Assembly (NCBI GenBank): GCA_937967535.1
Contig: CALCMV010000288.1
Span: 1 to 8,018 of the forward strand
Source: an uncultured Saprospiraceae bacterium
GTDB taxonomy: Bacteria; Bacteroidota; Bacteroidia; Chitinophagales; Saprospiraceae
Reading direction: 5' to 3'
Length of the DNA stretch: 8,018 nucleotides
The notes beneath the pieces were generated by a model that was not told the origin of the DNA, made no database searches, and saw nothing but the letters and a program-made list of their open reading frames with translations. A program made the position numbers and the translations under genes. Numbering within the stretch: the stretch's first letter is position 1; each line of letters starts with the position of its first letter. Shown piece by piece: positions 7,246 to 8,018 of the stretch.

Positions 7246-7400
7246 ATTCAAGTTTACATTTATGTTCAAGATTAATATTTAAACGTGAATTTACATTACA
7301 TTTTTTGTAATTTGAAATTTGTGAGTCATAATTTTCGCAAATTGGGGCTGGGTTACAGGCTTCGTGTGCTTTTCTGGTATTTTATCGGAATTTAGAATTT
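7246..7400. other. 155-base gap between HTH gene and cas6
   Basis: This AT-rich gap precedes the cas operon and should hold its promoter if the operon is not read through from the HTH gene. I see no exact TAnnTTTG element, only loose TTTG and AAATTTC matches on the minus strand near 7310-7345. A weak 5-bp inverted repeat (TTACA/TGTAA on the minus strand) lies at about 7291-7310. I find no terminator hairpin after the HTH gene and no CRISPR repeats. Confidence 0.4.
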
Positions 7401-7682
7401 TCACTTCTGTCTCAGTGCTGACCAAACAGTACGTTCCGAAAGATGAAAGCGACTCGCGAGTGTTTGTATGGTTTCCGTTTTGCGTCCTTCGTGTTGTTCA
7501 AATTCTCGCTCAAACTCCTCCATTATCACGAAGCGACGTATCGTTGGTTCGGGGATTAATTGCTTGTCTATCAGGTAAGTAATCAAACCTTCGGCGGTGA
7601 CTTCATATTGATGTTGTCGGCAGTAAGCACGAAAACTCGCGTGGAGGTCGCGCTGAAAAATATCTAATATTTGCTTTTGCAT
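7401..7682 (-). CDS. Small helix-turn-helix protein upstream of cas6
   Basis: This is a 93-residue protein I cannot assign to a named family. The N-terminal part is helical (MQKQILDIFQRDLHASFRAY), and the middle holds GLITYLIDKQLIPEPTIRR. The C-terminal end, about 70-92 (ETIQTLASRFHLSERTVWSA), reads as a helix-turn-helix, with ASRFHLSERTV as the turn and recognition helix. That suggests DNA binding. It is cytosolic, with no signal or membrane segment. I chose the ATG at 7682. The longer frame begins at a TTG (7712) that would overlap the candidate promoter -7 element. The gene shares the strand of the cas operon but is separated from cas6 by 155 bases. It may regulate itself, the operon, or an unrelated target, and nothing in the sequence decides which. 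Confidence 0.72.
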   Translation of the reverse strand: MQKQILDIFQRDLHASFRAYCRQHQYEVTAEGLITYLIDKQLIPEPTIRRFVIMEEFEREFEQHEGRKTETIQTLASRFHLSERTVWSALRQK

Positions 7683-7709
7683 CGTTATTATATTTGTATT
7701 TTTGTATTG

Positions 7710-7737
7710 CAAATATCTAACATACTTTTACTGCAAA
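7710..7737 (-). promoter_or_regulatory. Candidate Bacteroidota-type promoter of the HTH gene
   Basis: On the minus strand TTTG (7737-7734) is followed after 18 bases by TATTTG (7715-7710), which resembles the -33 TTTG and -7 TAnnTTTG pattern of Bacteroidota. The -7 match is imperfect, as the two free bases are missing. The ATG at 7682 lies 27 bases further on, a plausible short leader. Confidence 0.33.
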
Positions 7738-7795
7738 CAAGGACAAATATTGGCGTTTTCCTTTTGATTTTTTGAAAAATTATTAAAATATGTTT

Positions 7796-7824
7796 TTTGT
7801 TATAGTTTGATTTTAAGATATTTG
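7796..7824 (+). promoter_or_regulatory. Candidate promoter of the divergent plus-strand gene
   Basis: TTTG (7796-7799) is followed after 19 bases by TATTTG (7819-7824), the same imperfect pair seen for the HTH gene on the other strand. The ATG at 7866 lies 41 bases downstream. The similarity of the two sites supports both, but TTTG is frequent in DNA this rich in A+T. Confidence 0.3.
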
Positions 7825-7865
7825 TGTCGTTAAAATATCTATTTCATTTCCTTTCGATTTTCTGC

Positions 7866-8018
7866 ATGAATATCCACAAAATAAATAAGTTACTGCAAGC
7901 CTTGTCAAGTGATGAGCGCAAACAATTTGCTAAGAATTTAAAGAAGGACGTTGCGCCTTACTACTTGTTTAAATACCTGACCACCAAATCGGAAAAGGAT
8001 ATTGCGAATAAGAATAAA
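7866..8018 (+). CDS. Unrecognised divergent gene, 5' part only
   Basis: An ATG at 7866 opens a frame of 51 codons without a stop, cut by the right edge. It starts MNIHKINKLLQALSSDERKQ, continues FAKNLKKDVAPYYLFKYLTT and ends SEKDIANKNK. The segment is charged and helical, with no signal peptide or membrane stretch. The pattern LLQALSSDERKQFAKNL resembles the 'leucine-x-x-leucine-serine ... ERK-x-F' openings of large hypothetical proteins in Bacteroidota, but this is only a likeness. No Shine-Dalgarno sequence precedes the start. It points away from the cas operon, so it is probably the edge of the CRISPR locus. No function is proposed. Confidence 0.55.
   Translation, partial: MNIHKINKLLQALSSDERKQFAKNLKKDVAPYYLFKYLTTKSEKDIANKNK

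Larger units (their letters stand above)
7658..7840. repeat. Four copies of AAATATCT around the HTH gene start
   Basis: AAATATCT occurs on the plus strand at 7658-7665, 7711-7718 and 7833-7840, and as its reverse complement AGATATTT at 7816-7823. The last two form a perfect 8-bp inverted repeat with a 9-base spacer. One copy lies in the first codons of the HTH gene and three lie in the divergent intergenic region. Two copies also overlap the candidate -7 promoter elements. They could be operator half-sites for the neighbouring HTH protein or simply promoter elements in AT-rich DNA. Confidence 0.35.

Noticed and set aside
7246..7269. Longer cas6 from TTG 7269
   Set aside because: It adds only an Asn-rich stretch. 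ATG 7245 is in frame and leaves the conserved start intact.
7246..7865. CRISPR array or leader beside the operon
   Set aside because: No direct repeats of 25-40 bases with regular spacers occur. Only octamer repeats are seen.

Overview
The window holds most of a type III-B (Cmr) CRISPR-Cas interference operon on the minus strand, read from about 7250 down to the left edge. The overall A+T richness, the lack of Shine-Dalgarno sequences, the TTTG/TATTTG promoter-like pairs and the Bacteroidota-type Cas6 (FHNH and YRFPKIQYK motifs) all suggest a member of the Bacteroidota. This assignment is inferred from style, not from a marker gene.

Layout, in the direction of transcription (right to left). 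A small helix-turn-helix protein (7682-7401) comes first. After a 155-base gap follow cas6 (7245-6481), cmr1 (6475-5408), cmr2/cas10 (5411-3606), cmr3 (3599-2499), a CARF plus PD-(D/E)xK nuclease effector (2495-1089), cmr4 (1005-52), and the first codons of a further gene, probably cmr5, running off the left edge (35-1). From cas6 to the CARF gene the junctions are 6 bases or less, or overlapping, as in one transcript. The CARF-to-cmr4 junction is the exception: it is 83 bases long and contains a GC-rich hairpin. A divergent, unrecognised gene begins at 7866 on the plus strand and runs off the right edge. No cas1, cas2, CRISPR array or cmr6 lies in the window; cmr6 would be expected to the left.

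How the genes work together (family knowledge plus inference). Cas6 cuts pre-crRNA. Cmr1, Cmr3 and Cmr4 with Cas10/Cmr2 (and Cmr5 and Cmr6 outside the window) form the RNA-guided effector, and Cmr4 cuts target RNA. This Cas10 has no N-terminal HD nuclease domain but keeps an intact GGDD cyclase site, so its output should be a cyclic oligoadenylate signal rather than DNA cleavage. The CARF protein is the only visible receiver. It combines a ring-nuclease-like CARF domain (TVGTS and NVTGGYK motifs), a probable winged-helix linker and a complete PD-(D/E)xK active site (D338, E358, K360). It looks like a self-limiting, signal-activated nuclease and is the most interesting element here. Its gene is clearly richer in A+T than cmr4 and sits between cmr3 and cmr4, which suggests it is an exchangeable cargo gene.
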